From Bryobacterales bacterium (GTDB taxonomy: Bacteria > Acidobacteriota > Terriglobia > Bryobacterales > Bryobacteraceae): a stretch of DNA of 64,000 bases. Below the pieces are notes generated by a model, which was not told the DNA's origin, did no database searches, and was given only the letters and a program-made list of their open reading frames with translations. Of this stretch, positions 8,123 through 17,055 are shown in pieces (the stretch's first letter is position 1; each line of letters starts with the position of its first letter). A program made the position numbers and the translations under genes. The DNA lies in NCBI GenBank assembly GCA_003164035.1, contig PLRS01000035.1:1-64000 (forward strand), given 5' to 3'.

Positions 8123-8150
8123 GAAACGATGGACTACTTAGGCGACAATC

Positions 8151-8834
8151 ATGAGCCCGGTTGACCGGGTGTTTCGGTACATTCGGGCGTATGCCAACTT
8201 GGGAAGGCTGAATCGGGAGACAGCTCGTCTGCCTAACCGCCCGTCCGAGATGATTGCGCGGACGTTCCACTACAGCGGTGCGTTTCTGCAACCCATCCAG
8301 ATCGAGGAGGAACTTGTCTCTCTTGTCCAGGACGTGAAACGGCTTGATCCTCGGACGGTCGTCGAGATTGGTACGTCGATGGGCGGTACCCTATACCTCT
8401 GGACCCGCCTGGCGCGCCCCGACGCAGTCATCGTCAGCATCGATCTGCCTGGTGGACAATTCGGCGGTGGGTATTCGCCCCTGCGTACTGCAATTTATCG
8501 GCGTTTTGCGCGCGAGTCTCAAGAGCTACACCTGGTGAGGGCCGACTCACATGATAACTCGACGCTCGAACACCTCAAGTCGCTGCTCGGCGGAGGATCC
8601 ATTGACTTCCTGTTTATCGATGGCGACCACACCTATGAAGGGGTGAAGAGGGACTGGGAGATGTATTCGCCGCTTGTCCGGCCGGGCGGATTGGTAGCGT
8701 TTCACGACGTGGCCGGAAATTATGAAACCACTCAGGTGAAAAGACTCTGGGATGTAATCAAGTTGGACCATCAGTACCGCGAATACATGGTTCATCCACG
8801 AGGACAGTATGGAATCGGTGTTCTTTTCAAATAA
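8151..8834 (+). CDS. Class I SAM-dependent methyltransferase (CmcI/Methyltransf_24-like)
   Basis: A 227-residue Rossmann methyltransferase. Motif I is VVEIGTSMGGT (about 71-80), the acidic end of strand 2 is VSIDLPGG (about 96-102), and the conserved FLFIDGDHTYEGVKRD block (about 150-165) carries the Asp-x-Asp-His signature of the cephalosporin-hydroxylase/Methyltransf_24 group. GGLVAFHDV follows. Such enzymes often methylate sugars in glycan loci. The gene lies between a giant secreted protein and a membrane glycosyltransferase, which suits a role in modifying surface glycans, though the substrate cannot be read from sequence. Confidence 0.85.
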   Translation: MSPVDRVFRYIRAYANLGRLNRETARLPNRPSEMIARTFHYSGAFLQPIQIEEELVSLVQDVKRLDPRTVVEIGTSMGGTLYLWTRLARPDAVIVSIDLPGGQFGGGYSPLRTAIYRRFARESQELHLVRADSHDNSTLEHLKSLLGGGSIDFLFIDGDHTYEGVKRDWEMYSPLVRPGGLVAFHDVAGNYETTQVKRLWDVIKLDHQYREYMVHPRGQYGIGVLFK

Positions 8835-8998
8835 CGCCGCCGCCCCGTCAAGCCGCGAGGACTGCCATCGATATCCAGGTACCCGAGGAGCGGGCGCCCG
8901 CTTGCCAGCCCTGCTTTTCGGATGCCGCCCGCCTTTGCAACCAATGCGCTGAGCGTCACGGCGGGGACAAAATGTCATGTCGGCGCCTAACTCCGGAG

Positions 8999-9004
8999 TA
9001 TAAT
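8999..9004 (+). promoter_or_regulatory. Candidate -10 box immediately before the GT39-like gene
   Basis: TATAAT ends only 7 bases before ATG 9012, so transcription would start at or about the start codon. That implies either a leaderless mRNA or use of the in-frame ATG at 9090. The -35 region is not obvious. Confidence 0.4.
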
Positions 9005-9011
9005 TTGAGGC

Positions 9012-10586
9012 ATGTCGCCATCAGTGTTTCCGGATCGAAAGCCCGACTCCCTCTCTCCGCGAGGAGCCGCGGCCGGACGAGCCACCCGGATGCTCGTCCT
9101 CGCGGCGATCTCAATGGTGGCCATGACGCTCGCCACCGTTGAAGCTCTCCACGTCGAGCCCTACATGGACGAAGGCACATTTTCGGATGCCGCCTACAAC
9201 CTTTCCCATCATGGTTTCATGGGCACTACGATTCTGGAAACGGCCGGTACGGGTCTCACGCGGCTCGATCGGCACACCTACTGGGTCATGCCGCTCTATA
9301 TAGTGGGCCAAGCAGCGTGGATGAAGGTCATTCCGGCGACTCTGTTTGGCGTAAGGCTCTTTTCGGTCATCTGGATCCCGATCAGCATTTGGTCCCTGTA
9401 TCTCTTCATGCGGCGTGTTGGTTTTAACGAGGCACCTTCGCTCCTGGCAGCCTTACTCCACGGACTTAGTTTCGTTTTGATCGACGTCGCCAAGAATGCG
9501 CGCCCCGACATGATGTGCCAGGCGCTCGGTTGGAGCGCGCTGGCCGCTTACGCAAGTTTGCGGGAACGATCGTTGGTGGCCGCTCTGGTCTTTGGCAACA
9601 TACTCGTTGCCCTCTCGGGGCTCACTCACCCGAACGGAGTTTTGTATTTCGCGGGTTTGTGGCTGCTGGTATTCTGGTTCGACCGCGCGAGGTTGAACTG
9701 GAGGCACATCGCTCTTTCCGCGTCGGTATACGCCGTTGCCGCCGGCCTATGGGGTATATATATACTTCAGGATCCGGCCGCGTTCGCGGATCAGCTTCGC
9801 GCCAATTCCGACCATCGTTTCGGGACCCTGGCATGGTCGCTCAATCGTCTTCCGCTCCCCTTGCGGCTCCTGTGGGGCGAGATTCACGATCGCTACCTGG
9901 CGCTCTTTGGACTTTTATCTCCGTTTAAGGTCAGCCGGCTCAAGGGTATCGTACTGCTGACCTACGCGTTCGCTCTGGTTGCCGCTTTTTTCGGGCCCTT
10001 GCGCAGAGGCCGGAAAGTCAAATTACTTCTGGCACTGTGGGCTCTGTTTTTTGGCATCCAGTGTGTGTTCAATCAAAAGCTCGGGTTCTATTTTCTTCAC
10101 ATTGCACCGCTTTACGCGGCACTGACCGCGTCTGTTGGGGCCGCACTCTGGGTGCATGCCGGCCACGCCAAGAAGCTGGCTCTTGCCGCGTGGCTGGTTC
10201 TGCTGCTGGGGATTCAGGTGGCCAGTACCGTCTCCAGATCCATCGTCCTCTCCACTTCCGAATCGGAACGCGAAGTCGCTGCCTTTTTGGCCGGCCACGC
10301 GCGATCTGCGCAACTGATTTTTGGAAACGCCTGCCTAATCCACACGGTTGGGTACGATCCCAGGTACCGGGATGATCGCTATCTTGGCCTGCGTTCCGGA
10401 AAGCGGGCCGATGTCATTATAATGACGGACCACCTCGACAGCGATTTGTATGCCGCGCTCAGAACTGACAATAGGGAGGACTGGGACAGGATCAGCCAGC
10501 GCCTGTCCGAGTATCGGCTGGTGTTCGCCCCGCCCGGATATCGCGTTTATTTCTCTCCCGCGATGCTCGACGCACGCGCGAAGTGA
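9012..10586 (+). CDS. Membrane glycosyltransferase, GT39/PMT (ArnT-like) superfamily
   Basis: A 524-residue integral membrane protein with about ten hydrophobic segments. The first extracytoplasmic loop holds EPYMDEGTF, the acidic Asp-Glu signature of GT-C enzymes that take lipid-linked sugars. Long hydrophobic stretches alternate with Arg-rich loops, and a soluble C-terminal tail starts at about residue 440. It probably transfers a sugar from a polyprenyl carrier to an envelope acceptor. The N-terminal 26 residues are not typical of the family; ATG 9090, just before the first membrane span, is an alternative start. Both ends of this gene are duplicated in the relic at 3927-4092. Confidence 0.8.
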   Translation: MSPSVFPDRKPDSLSPRGAAAGRATRMLVLAAISMVAMTLATVEALHVEPYMDEGTFSDAAYNLSHHGFMGTTILETAGTGLTRLDRHTYWVMPLYIVGQAAWMKVIPATLFGVRLFSVIWIPISIWSLYLFMRRVGFNEAPSLLAALLHGLSFVLIDVAKNARPDMMCQALGWSALAAYASLRERSLVAALVFGNILVALSGLTHPNGVLYFAGLWLLVFWFDRARLNWRHIALSASVYAVAAGLWGIYILQDPAAFADQLRANSDHRFGTLAWSLNRLPLPLRLLWGEIHDRYLALFGLLSPFKVSRLKGIVLLTYAFALVAAFFGPLRRGRKVKLLLALWALFFGIQCVFNQKLGFYFLHIAPLYAALTASVGAALWVHAGHAKKLALAAWLVLLLGIQVASTVSRSIVLSTSESEREVAAFLAGHARSAQLIFGNACLIHTVGYDPRYRDDRYLGLRSGKRADVIIMTDHLDSDLYAALRTDNREDWDRISQRLSEYRLVFAPPGYRVYFSPAMLDARAK

Positions 10587-10823
10587 AGTTTCTGAGCAAG
10601 TCCCGGAGTCTATATCGAAACCAACAACGCCGGTGCCCCGTAAGAAGCGTGCCGGCGGCACTCGTACGCGCGGCGGTTGCGGGCATTTTCTGACCGACAA
10701 GAAATGCCAGCGCGTGCCTCACTTCTCAAACTCGAAGCCTCGCGCGCAACCTCCAAGCACAGGGTATCACGACCGCTCTTTTCGAGGCGCGGCGCCCGGC
10801 TGGAATCAACCGGGGGGTCCGGA
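10587..10823. other. Spacer between two convergent genes, nothing assigned
   Basis: This 237-bp gap separates the ends of the glycosyltransferase gene and the giant gene on the other strand. No strong terminator hairpin or gene is seen. Confidence 0.4.
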
Positions 10824-13800
10824 TCACTGCACCGCGCTGGCCTGCACGCCGCCCCAGTCGGCCCACGTGGCGCCGTTCGATGAAACCTGGATCTGCCAGT
10901 ACACCAGGTTGGGAGCCATCGCCGGCACCGTGATGGTACAGCCCGAAGAGCAAGAGGTGCCGGCGGAACTCTCGCTATCGAAGCTATATGGCGAGCCATT
11001 CGTATTACAGCTCTCCGCGCGGCTACTGCAGTAGAAGTTGCTTGGAACGCCCGCAGAGAACCGGGAATACCCGAAGTGAACGCGGGCGTAAGCCCCGGCC
11101 CCGGAGGGCACCTGAACCGTAATCCCACCACCCACGGTGCGGTTATTCGTATCTTCGGTCCACGAAGGAAGTTGGGCGAGCCACGCGGTATTTCCGAACG
11201 GCGTTGCAGGTCCGCTCGGTGGGATGTACGCCTGTGTCGTGGAGATCGGGAAGGCTTCGGTGAATGGACCCGGCTGCCCTGGGCCGCCGAAGCCCCATCC
11301 CAAGGACCTTGACCGTGTTCCTTGATTCTCCGGTCGGTCCCATGCGGATTGGCGGAACTGCCCAGCACCAGGCCATCCAATTTCGACGCATGGGGAGTTG
11401 TATGTCTGTTGTTCGGAAACACAATAGCCCTGATCGAACATCCAGGGCACATTCACCACCGCATAACCGGCCCCAAGAACGGAGGCCACCGTCGTACCTG
11501 ACGCACACTCGCCAGCGTTGTATGTGAGGCACACCCCATAGGGCGCGGCGGCAAGCGTCGTAGCCGAGGACGGCCCGCTCACGTCGAGCATGTTATTGCG
11601 TCCCGCCCAAGCGATCACTGGAAAATTCTTGACCTGGTTATACCAACACCCCGGAGTCGGAGAGCAGGAAGAGTTGAATCCGAGCATCTGCACGAAATAC
11701 AAATTACCCGTCAAGGTGACGCTCCCCAGCGTGCGAGTGAGCGTCCGAGTCGAGAGCTGTCCACCGCTGTAGCTATTCGCAAAGAAATTGCTGTCCAGTA
11801 TCCAAGGAACGGAGCCGGGAGATGACGGGTACGATTGGATCACCCCATTCCCGGTGGAAAGCGACGCGCCAGCGAAGGTCGGCGTAGCGATGGACTGAAT
11901 TGCGGGGGGTGGTGGAAGACTAAAGAGAGTCGCAAGAGGCCCTTGCTTTGTGGTGGCGAATGGGCTTGCCCAAACCGAAGCTCCGGCAGTTTCGCCGGCC
12001 AGCAGATCGCCATGGCCCTGTAGGCCACGCCCGATTTCCTGAAGGTTCTGCCCCGATTGAGTCAGACCTGTTACGACAAATTCCCCTGCGCCACAGCCGC
12101 TCAAATACGCGGGAGCCGCCAGGGCTTTCAACCCGGTCGCATGCTGCAACTGCGACGCCGTATCGACGTTCGTATTGCCGGGCCGGTTGACCGTATCGTT
12201 GTATCCGCAGTAGTCCCACATCGCATTGCGTTGTGCAATCATGGTGGTGCCGCTTAGCGATACCACCCGGAAGTGTTCGTCGTCTCCGACATCGCCGCTT
12301 CCATCGCCGTTCCTATCCCATACAAACTGGTCTCCAACCTGAATCGGGAACGGCTGCGAGTAGCTTGCATTCCACGGGCAGTTTTTCGTTTCCGCCGAGC
12401 TGGGCGCCAGGTTGCACCAGCCTCCGCTCGGTATCTCAAAGGTCACGCACTGATTGCCGCTGGCCCCCATGAACACGTATGGATTCCCGCTCGGGCAGGC
12501 GGCATCGTAAGTCTCGTAACCCGGGCACGCGCCTCCTGTTCCGGTGCAGGTCGTTCCCGAGCAGGAAATCGGCCAGTCGAGGCAGGTGTTCGTGCTCCAC
12601 GATCCCCCACGAGAAATCGCAGTTGGAGTGAATTCAAACGGGCCACCGTAGAGAACAGAACTGTTGCCGCCGTAGAGGAGGTTGTTCGAGACGATCGCGG
12701 TCGGAGAGGGAGTGATCGACGGATACGCCGAGAGGTTGTGCAAACCGCCAAATCGCATGTGTCCGTTCGTGCCGGTGCCATCCATAGTGTGGATCAGATT
12801 AGTGAGCGTTGCCGGTGTGGTGGTCAGATCCGCTATGCCGATCCAGGCGCCGTAGTTTTGGCCCGCGTACGTGTTCTGGAAATACGCGGTGGTTCCAGCG
12901 ATGCCGACAGGGGTTGAAAGCGAGAACCCCGTCCCGTAGAAAGAGGAGTTATACCCGAAGTTCGCTACCGCCTGATTGACGATGCTGTTTGCGGCTGGGG
13001 TGAGCGTAGTCCAGGTGAAGTTATCGCTGGGCGACACCCGTACAGGGCCGACTCCGCCGTTAGTCGGGTCGAGAGTGTAGCCCCACGGGTTCAGCGACTC
13101 GGATCCGTTGCCGGTATAGACCAGCTTATAAAGCTCGGAAAGACCGCGGTTGGCGTTCGTGTACACGTACTCGTAGCGGGTGTAGGCGTCGGACGATGGC
13201 TGGAATGCTTGCCAATTGAAGCTGTTTAAGATCGGCACGTCCGCGCTGGCGAATCCCTGCGTCGTAGTAAAGTAGCTGTACGATGGCATCGAAGCGGCCC
13301 ACAAATTACGAGCGATTCCATTCGTCTCGACGGTCCAAAGGAACCCTTGCGACGAATTGAGCGCCTGAACCTCACACAGTCTTGTCTGCGGCCCCGTGCC
13401 GGCGAAAGCGAACGTCTGAGGGTTGCACAAAGGGCCTCCAGGGCCAGTCTGCTCGGGCTGCTCCGACCCCGCCAGCTTGTAGGATGCACCGAGAGTCAGC
13501 GTGCCGGAGGAGACATTGGGAAATATGCGGACGCCCCATCCGAGCGCCACGTAAGCGGTGCCGGTTGAGACTGTGACGTTCTCAACCGTGTGAAGCACGT
13601 AGGCGTTGTCGGAGGGCTGAGGTTTCGACGTGCACAGGTTGTTGGTGCAGGTGGGGGAACTTCCCGCCACATAGATTTTGTTACCGGCATTGTTTAGGAT
13701 GGCGAGATTAAAAGCGCATCCCAAATTTCCCTGGTAAGATGAATCCACCGTAAGCACACCGGAGGATGCCGAAAGCGCGCAGCCGCTCTGGGTCGGCTGA

Positions 13801-14801
13801 TTCTCTTGCCCGATCATGACGTTCGATCCCCACCCGGAGAACAAGGCGCTAGGGAAAGAGGAAGGCCAAGGGGTATCGGGGTCGCTCGACGCCGAGGCGA
13901 CCAGGCCGAATGTGCTCGTGATTCCCGTCACGGAGACCGGGGTGCCCATGCAGGCGGAAGTGCCGCTGGCGGACGGGTTGGTGAACAGGCACATCGACAG
14001 AGCGGTAGACCCGCCGGCGCTGAGCGAAGCAAAGATATCGACTCCAAGATCGTTCGTCGGCGTGAAAAGCGAACTCCAGGGGCTAGAACCTCCGGCACCG
14101 GGATACAAATCCAGGTAACTGCTGCTGCTCGTCGCGGTCACTGTCGATGGAGTTGTTGGGAAAGGATCCGATAGGTTGCTCCACCCAGAGCCGCTGGCAT
14201 AGTAGGAAAACGGGATGCAGTTGGCATAGCCGTGCGATCCGCAGTTCAGCGGTCCGCCGCCGCCGCCAGGCCACCGCCATGTGAAATCTTGTGCATTATT
14301 GAAGGCGTTCATTTTCAGTCCGGTCAGTGGGTCGACGTACTGCGTTCCCTTGGCATCCAGCACGTTCGCCAGGGTGAAGGGCCATCCCCGATTTCCCCAC
14401 TTCGCGGAATTGAACGGCACTGGCCAACCGGTGCTCGTCCCGTTCGAAGGTGCCGCCGTTGTGAAGGTTGTCGCCGCCGTCCCGCAACCGCTCAGAGACA
14501 CGTAATAGGTGGTTTCCTCCGCCAGCGCTCGGTCGTCGTTCATGTGCCCGATTGTTATTACCCGTGTTTCGTCCGTCCATGTGATCGTGTCCGCACGGCC
14601 GGTGTCGGTGGACGAGCCGGCATATTCGGTTCCGTTGAAATCGGGGATTGTCGCGCCGCCTGGCGTGGTGCTGACACTGATCGTACAAACGCCAGAGTAG
14701 CCCCGCTCATGAAGAATCGCCTGAGTCTGGGTTACACCCGTTACAGCGAGTGTCTGGCAAGCCGCAACTGCCGGGAGCAGAGACAAGAGAAGTTTTCGCA
14801 T
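10824..14801 (-). CDS. Giant secreted protein, family A (paralogue of 4160-7996)
   Basis: A 1325-residue protein with a signal peptide (MRKLLLSLLPAVAACQTLA). It shares with the product of 4160-7996 the same order of blocks (IGHMNDDRAL, TTYYVSLSGCG, GNQCVTF, CPWNASYSQP, DEHFRV, LQGHGDL, WAGRNN, FGYSR, RAESCNT), so the two are clear paralogues although overall similarity is moderate. The start is firm: AAGGAG lies 6-8 bases upstream of ATG 14801 and overlaps the stop of the upstream gene (TAAGGAG), so the two are translated as one operon. Thr/Ser/Asn/Gly-rich; no enzyme motif. Likely an exported surface protein. Confidence 0.75.
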   Translation of the reverse strand: MRKLLLSLLPAVAACQTLAVTGVTQTQAILHERGYSGVCTISVSTTPGGATIPDFNGTEYAGSSTDTGRADTITWTDETRVITIGHMNDDRALAEETTYYVSLSGCGTAATTFTTAAPSNGTSTGWPVPFNSAKWGNRGWPFTLANVLDAKGTQYVDPLTGLKMNAFNNAQDFTWRWPGGGGGPLNCGSHGYANCIPFSYYASGSGWSNLSDPFPTTPSTVTATSSSSYLDLYPGAGGSSPWSSLFTPTNDLGVDIFASLSAGGSTALSMCLFTNPSASGTSACMGTPVSVTGITSTFGLVASASSDPDTPWPSSFPSALFSGWGSNVMIGQENQPTQSGCALSASSGVLTVDSSYQGNLGCAFNLAILNNAGNKIYVAGSSPTCTNNLCTSKPQPSDNAYVLHTVENVTVSTGTAYVALGWGVRIFPNVSSGTLTLGASYKLAGSEQPEQTGPGGPLCNPQTFAFAGTGPQTRLCEVQALNSSQGFLWTVETNGIARNLWAASMPSYSYFTTTQGFASADVPILNSFNWQAFQPSSDAYTRYEYVYTNANRGLSELYKLVYTGNGSESLNPWGYTLDPTNGGVGPVRVSPSDNFTWTTLTPAANSIVNQAVANFGYNSSFYGTGFSLSTPVGIAGTTAYFQNTYAGQNYGAWIGIADLTTTPATLTNLIHTMDGTGTNGHMRFGGLHNLSAYPSITPSPTAIVSNNLLYGGNSSVLYGGPFEFTPTAISRGGSWSTNTCLDWPISCSGTTCTGTGGACPGYETYDAACPSGNPYVFMGASGNQCVTFEIPSGGWCNLAPSSAETKNCPWNASYSQPFPIQVGDQFVWDRNGDGSGDVGDDEHFRVVSLSGTTMIAQRNAMWDYCGYNDTVNRPGNTNVDTASQLQHATGLKALAAPAYLSGCGAGEFVVTGLTQSGQNLQEIGRGLQGHGDLLAGETAGASVWASPFATTKQGPLATLFSLPPPPAIQSIATPTFAGASLSTGNGVIQSYPSSPGSVPWILDSNFFANSYSGGQLSTRTLTRTLGSVTLTGNLYFVQMLGFNSSCSPTPGCWYNQVKNFPVIAWAGRNNMLDVSGPSSATTLAAAPYGVCLTYNAGECASGTTVASVLGAGYAVVNVPWMFDQGYCVSEQQTYNSPCVEIGWPGAGQFRQSAWDRPENQGTRSRSLGWGFGGPGQPGPFTEAFPISTTQAYIPPSGPATPFGNTAWLAQLPSWTEDTNNRTVGGGITVQVPSGAGAYARVHFGYSRFSAGVPSNFYCSSRAESCNTNGSPYSFDSESSAGTSCSSGCTITVPAMAPNLVYWQIQVSSNGATWADWGGVQASAVQ

Positions 14802-14812
14802 AGGGAATCTCC

Positions 14813-16780
14813 TTAATTGATCGGCAGATTCCTCAGCCAGATCATATACCTAAAGAACGCTATGGCCGCGTTACTCGCGGCGGGATTGGTCGCGTAAACG
14901 CCGAAATTCCAGCCACTCGTAGATGCGGCCTGGGCCGGTATGGTGCCAGAAGCGGTAGCTGGGTTCGCTCCGTCCACAAGGCAGCGGATGGAGTTTGCCG
15001 TCGCACCCGATGCGCCATTGTCGATCTGGAAACGATGCACATTCGTGTCGTGGGCAACTCCGGTGTCAGCCGTGGCCACGTCGGAGCCGGAGTGCCGGAT
15101 CACCGCAAACCAATCGCCGGATCCAATCGCCCGGCAGCCGACAAACTCTGCCACCGTTTTGCTGGAGCTGCCGGAAACCAGCCCGATATAGTGCGTCCCG
15201 TTGGAGTCCAGTGATTGGTAAGTGGCGGACACGTAGAGCCACGCTGGGCTTAATCCGCTGAAGTAATCATAAAATCCAGGTTGATAGTCGCTGCTGCCAT
15301 TCGGCCACGAAAATTGGATGACGGAATTGGCCGTAGCACCGGTTTGTCCGCATACCGCCCCGACGGAAGACTGTGAAAAGAGGTCCGTAGCAGCAGTGCA
15401 TCCACCCGAGGTAGCACTACCCGAGGTGCTGTATCCCCACGATTCGTTAGTACCCCATCCAACGTCTGTCGCCAGATGGGACATAAGCAACTGTGTCGGA
15501 TCGGCAGGATTGTAGCCACTGCCTGCGCTGCCCCCCGCGGCCATTTGTGTCCAGGCGTTAGTGGCGGTGCAGAAATAGACGTTCTGCCCGGCCGCGGCGT
15601 CGGTAGCGAAGTATGTCTCTCCCGTCGTGCATGCACTCGGCTTACTTGCGGCGGTGCCGGTTACCATCGGCAAGGTGTGAGTTGCTGCACGGAAATCCTG
15701 CGTGCCGGTCGTATAGGTATTGGCCTGATTCGTTTGGACGGCCGTCGATGGCAGGCTCCCGCTTCCGCCACCGCTGCTGCTGATCGTCACTACGTTGCCG
15801 GCCGTCGAGATCGTCACGTTACTGCCCGCCGCCAGCGTGGGCGGGCCGGTGATCGACGCCCGGTCGCTTACTGAAGCGGCAATCGATCCACCGGAAACGG
15901 TGAACCTTCCGATCATCGCCACACCGGCCGGATAACCCGTGATGCCCGCTGCCACCGTACAGCCAGCGCAAGCCGGAGCGGTGGATCCGCTATACCCCAC
16001 GGTCAGCGTCCCGGCGCTGTTCACGTAGACATACAGCGTGTCGTTTCCCGTGCCGCTTTCGGTGATCGTGGCCGGCGCGGTGAACGAGTACACACTGTAT
16101 CCCAACCCGGCGATGCACGGCGTTGAAGGTGAGCACTTGGCGCCGATCGTACCGCTCGATCCTGCATACGTCAGCGCAAAGTCCCCCATTTGCTGGAACA
16201 TGCTGGCGCCGCTCCCACTCCCGCTCCCGCTGCCGCAGGGAGCGCCGGCGTCAATCAGTCCGACAGGGCCCCATTCCGCGCAATCCCCGGACGTTCCAAG
16301 TGCATTCGCGGCTACCGGGCGGCTCCCCGACCCCCACATAGAGGATAGATACCCGGTGGAGTCGAAGACCCACGCGCTGCCCGAGTAACGAAGGTTTCCC
16401 GTAGACAGAGCCGGAAGCGCGGCGCCTCGTAGCCCCGTAACGGTCAACGCAGGCGCCAGGCTGGTAGTGCCGGCAGCCGTCCCGCCGATGTCGCCGGATG
16501 CCGTCCAGGTAATCGACTGGTTCACATCCTGCTGTGTCCAGGTGTTGGTAGCCGTGCAAAGGTAGATGTTCTGCCCCGCGGTGGCGGCGAGATCCAGAAA
16601 TGCCGCCCCCGTCGTACAGGAGCTGGGCAACGAGGTGCCCGTTTGGAACGGTTGCGTGGACCCGGCATTGGAAAAGTTCACGTCCTTGGCCTGAGTTCGA
16701 AGGTCGATAACCGTCTGCGGCCATGCCCTCGTGGCCAGTCCCAGCGGCAAAAGTAAAAGTAAAGCGTAGTTCCTAGTCAT
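14813..16780 (-). CDS. Secreted low-complexity protein with repeated AGQN-CTATN module
   Basis: A 655-residue secreted protein; signal peptide MTRNYALLLLLPLGLATRAWP. A longer frame from TTG 16804 exists, but ATG 16780 begins exactly at the signal peptide. Two copies of one module occur, around residues 65-90 (AGQNIYLCTATNTWTQ) and around 390-415 (AGQNVYFCTATNAWTQ), each after a Cys-Thr-Thr-Gly start. Between them are Gly/Ser-rich repeats and, in the last 200 residues, a beta-rich segment with cysteines that resembles phage-tail-fibre or lectin-like tips. The gene runs directly into the giant gene (11-bp gap, shared ribosome binding site), so the products probably act together at the surface. 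Confidence 0.65.
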   Translation of the reverse strand: MTRNYALLLLLPLGLATRAWPQTVIDLRTQAKDVNFSNAGSTQPFQTGTSLPSSCTTGAAFLDLAATAGQNIYLCTATNTWTQQDVNQSITWTASGDIGGTAAGTTSLAPALTVTGLRGAALPALSTGNLRYSGSAWVFDSTGYLSSMWGSGSRPVAANALGTSGDCAEWGPVGLIDAGAPCGSGSGSGSGASMFQQMGDFALTYAGSSGTIGAKCSPSTPCIAGLGYSVYSFTAPATITESGTGNDTLYVYVNSAGTLTVGYSGSTAPACAGCTVAAGITGYPAGVAMIGRFTVSGGSIAASVSDRASITGPPTLAAGSNVTISTAGNVVTISSSGGGSGSLPSTAVQTNQANTYTTGTQDFRAATHTLPMVTGTAASKPSACTTGETYFATDAAAGQNVYFCTATNAWTQMAAGGSAGSGYNPADPTQLLMSHLATDVGWGTNESWGYSTSGSATSGGCTAATDLFSQSSVGAVCGQTGATANSVIQFSWPNGSSDYQPGFYDYFSGLSPAWLYVSATYQSLDSNGTHYIGLVSGSSSKTVAEFVGCRAIGSGDWFAVIRHSGSDVATADTGVAHDTNVHRFQIDNGASGATANSIRCLVDGANPATASGTIPAQAASTSGWNFGVYATNPAASNAAIAFFRYMIWLRNLPIN

Positions 16781-17055
16781 GTTAGTCAAAGCGTCGGTCC
16801 GCAAATTGGCGCGGCCCGATCCCCGACTCTAGCTGTAACATCGCTGCGTGTCCGAGCCGGGTGTCAGAACGGCTTTATTTAACTAGTCGCTCGACCCTAA
16901 GTCCAAGTGAACTGACACGTTCCAGGAAAAAACAGGGAAATTTCGAAATCCCGTGACCGGCTTCGGCGCAGTCTCCCAAATTGCTCACCGTTGGTAGGTT
17001 CAGGCTGCTGGTAAACCGGAAATACGTGGGTTCCGTGTTAACCTTAGGCAAAACG
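16781..17055. promoter_or_regulatory. Divergent intergenic region
   Basis: This 275-bp gap lies between a minus-strand and a plus-strand operon, so it must hold promoters for both. No clear -10/-35 pair stands out. Confidence 0.3.
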
